The notes below the pieces were generated by a model that made no database searches, was not told where the DNA came from, and saw nothing but the letters and a program-made list of their open reading frames with translations. Below, one piece after another: positions 5,216-5,820 of a stretch of DNA of 5,820 bases; within the stretch, counting starts at the first letter, position 1; every line of letters starts with the position of its first letter. A program made the translations under genes and the position numbers. Origin of the DNA: an uncultured Alistipes sp. (GTDB taxonomy: Bacteria > Bacteroidota > Bacteroidia > Bacteroidales > Rikenellaceae); NCBI GenBank assembly GCA_934754975.1, contig CAKVKI010000169.1, positions 1 to 5,820 on the forward strand, read 5' to 3'.

Positions 5216-5820
5216 AAAACATATTCTCGAAATCGACTCGGTCGAACTCTCGTTCGGTGACCGGCGTATCCTTTCGGGCGTATATCTGGCGGTCGAAACG
5301 GGCGGCGTTTCGGCCGTTCTGGGCCGCAACGGCTGCGGCAAGAGCTGCCTGATGAAGATTCTCTGCGGCTCCCTGCGGGCCGATTTCCGGTCGATGCGCA
5401 TCGACGGCGTGTGGCGCGACCGTTTCCGGGCCGACGAAGTGCGTTACCTGCCGCAGCAGGGTTTCATTCCCGGCTGGCTGACGCTGGACCGGGTGCTGCG
5501 TGATTACGACATGACGCGCGGCGACCTGCTGAAATGGTTTCCGCTCTTCGAAAAACTGTTCGAAACCAAGATTTACGCGATGTCGGGCGGCGAACGGCGG
5601 ATTCTGGAGTGTTACCTGATCCTGCGCAGCCGCACGCGGTTCGTACTGCTCGACGAACCTTTTTCGCAGGTCGCGCCCCTGCATGTCTCGACGCTCAAGG
5701 AGCTGATTCGTCAGGAGCGGGAGTCGAAAGGCATCCTCCTGACCGACCATATGTACCGCCATGTCACCGACATCGCCGACCGCCTTTACGTCATGGCCAA
5801 CGGTCAGACCTACCTCACTC
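5202..5820 (+). CDS. ABC-type ATPase, 3' end beyond window
   Basis: This is a cytoplasmic ATP-binding cassette protein; 206 codons are visible and the stop lies past the window, so only the extreme C-terminus is missing if it has the usual length of 210-240 residues. Motifs in order are Walker A GRNGCGKS (41-48), a Q-loop at Gln85/86 (LPQQGF), ABC signature MSGGER (127-132), Walker B FVLLDEP (147-153) with catalytic Glu152, and H-loop His183 in LLTDH. The helical subdomain between Q-loop and signature is short, about 40 residues. The D-loop is unusual: after DEP comes FSQVAPLHV, with no Asp where SALD or GVDP is expected. The DEPF and TDHMYRHV style recalls the LptB and branched-chain amino-acid ATPase group. 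The start at 5202 lies inside the preceding membrane-protein gene, whose stop is at 5213-5215. The likely partner is that small protein; the substrate is unknown. An LptB orthologue is possible but unlikely given the divergent D-loop and this partner. Confidence 0.92.
   Translation, partial: MNPSEKHILEIDSVELSFGDRRILSGVYLAVETGGVSAVLGRNGCGKSCLMKILCGSLRADFRSMRIDGVWRDRFRADEVRYLPQQGFIPGWLTLDRVLRDYDMTRGDLLKWFPLFEKLFETKIYAMSGGERRILECYLILRSRTRFVLLDEPFSQVAPLHVSTLKELIRQERESKGILLTDHMYRHVTDIADRLYVMANGQTYLT

Noticed and set aside
5067..5762. 231-codon minus-strand open frame opposite the ABC ATPase
   Set aside because: It is a codon-aligned shadow of the ATPase gene, which carries every cassette motif on the plus strand.

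Overview
The window looks like chromosomal DNA of a GC-rich member of the Bacteroidota, most plausibly an Alistipes-type gut bacterium. The genus is inferred from composition and protein style, not from a database match. The evidence is a large outer-membrane barrel protein of the Bacteroidota TonB-receptor superfamily, Bacteroidota-type promoters (-7 box TAnnTTTG, here three identical copies of TATATTTG), no Shine-Dalgarno motifs before the genes, and a lipoprotein with a Bacteroidota-like N-terminus.

Layout: (1) 1-625, minus strand: the 5' part of a lipoprotein gene carrying a four-cysteine zinc-ribbon-like cluster. It is AT-richer than the rest and uses codons its neighbours avoid. (2) 626-916: divergent intergenic region, AT-rich on the left and GC-rich on the right, with a good promoter for the plus-strand gene. 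(3) 917-3343: an 808-residue outer-membrane beta-barrel protein that keeps the second half of a plug but has no N-terminal carboxypeptidase-regulatory domain and no visible TonB box. (4) 3435-4541: alanine dehydrogenase (ald), complete, with its own promoter. (5) 4542-4894: a gene-free stretch of about 350 bases holding a decayed short tandem repeat, two exact TATATTTG boxes and, between them, a strong intrinsic terminator. (6) 4895-5215 and 5202 to the end: a two-gene operon with a 14-base overlap. It encodes a 106-residue three-helix membrane protein and an ABC-type ATPase that is cut by the window edge.

How the genes relate: ald is a free-standing metabolic gene with its own promoter, and the barrel gene is also a separate unit. 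The last two genes clearly belong together. The small membrane protein has a cytoplasmic basic loop resembling the coupling segment of ABC permeases, and the ATPase has every nucleotide-binding motif except a normal D-loop. I infer a minimal ABC transporter or membrane-remodelling complex of unknown substrate. This is the best candidate in the window for an undescribed system. Its promoter lies so close to the start codon that the mRNA should be leaderless or nearly so.

Limits: no homology search was possible. Family assignments rest on motifs read by eye, and promoter calls on the published Bacteroides consensus.
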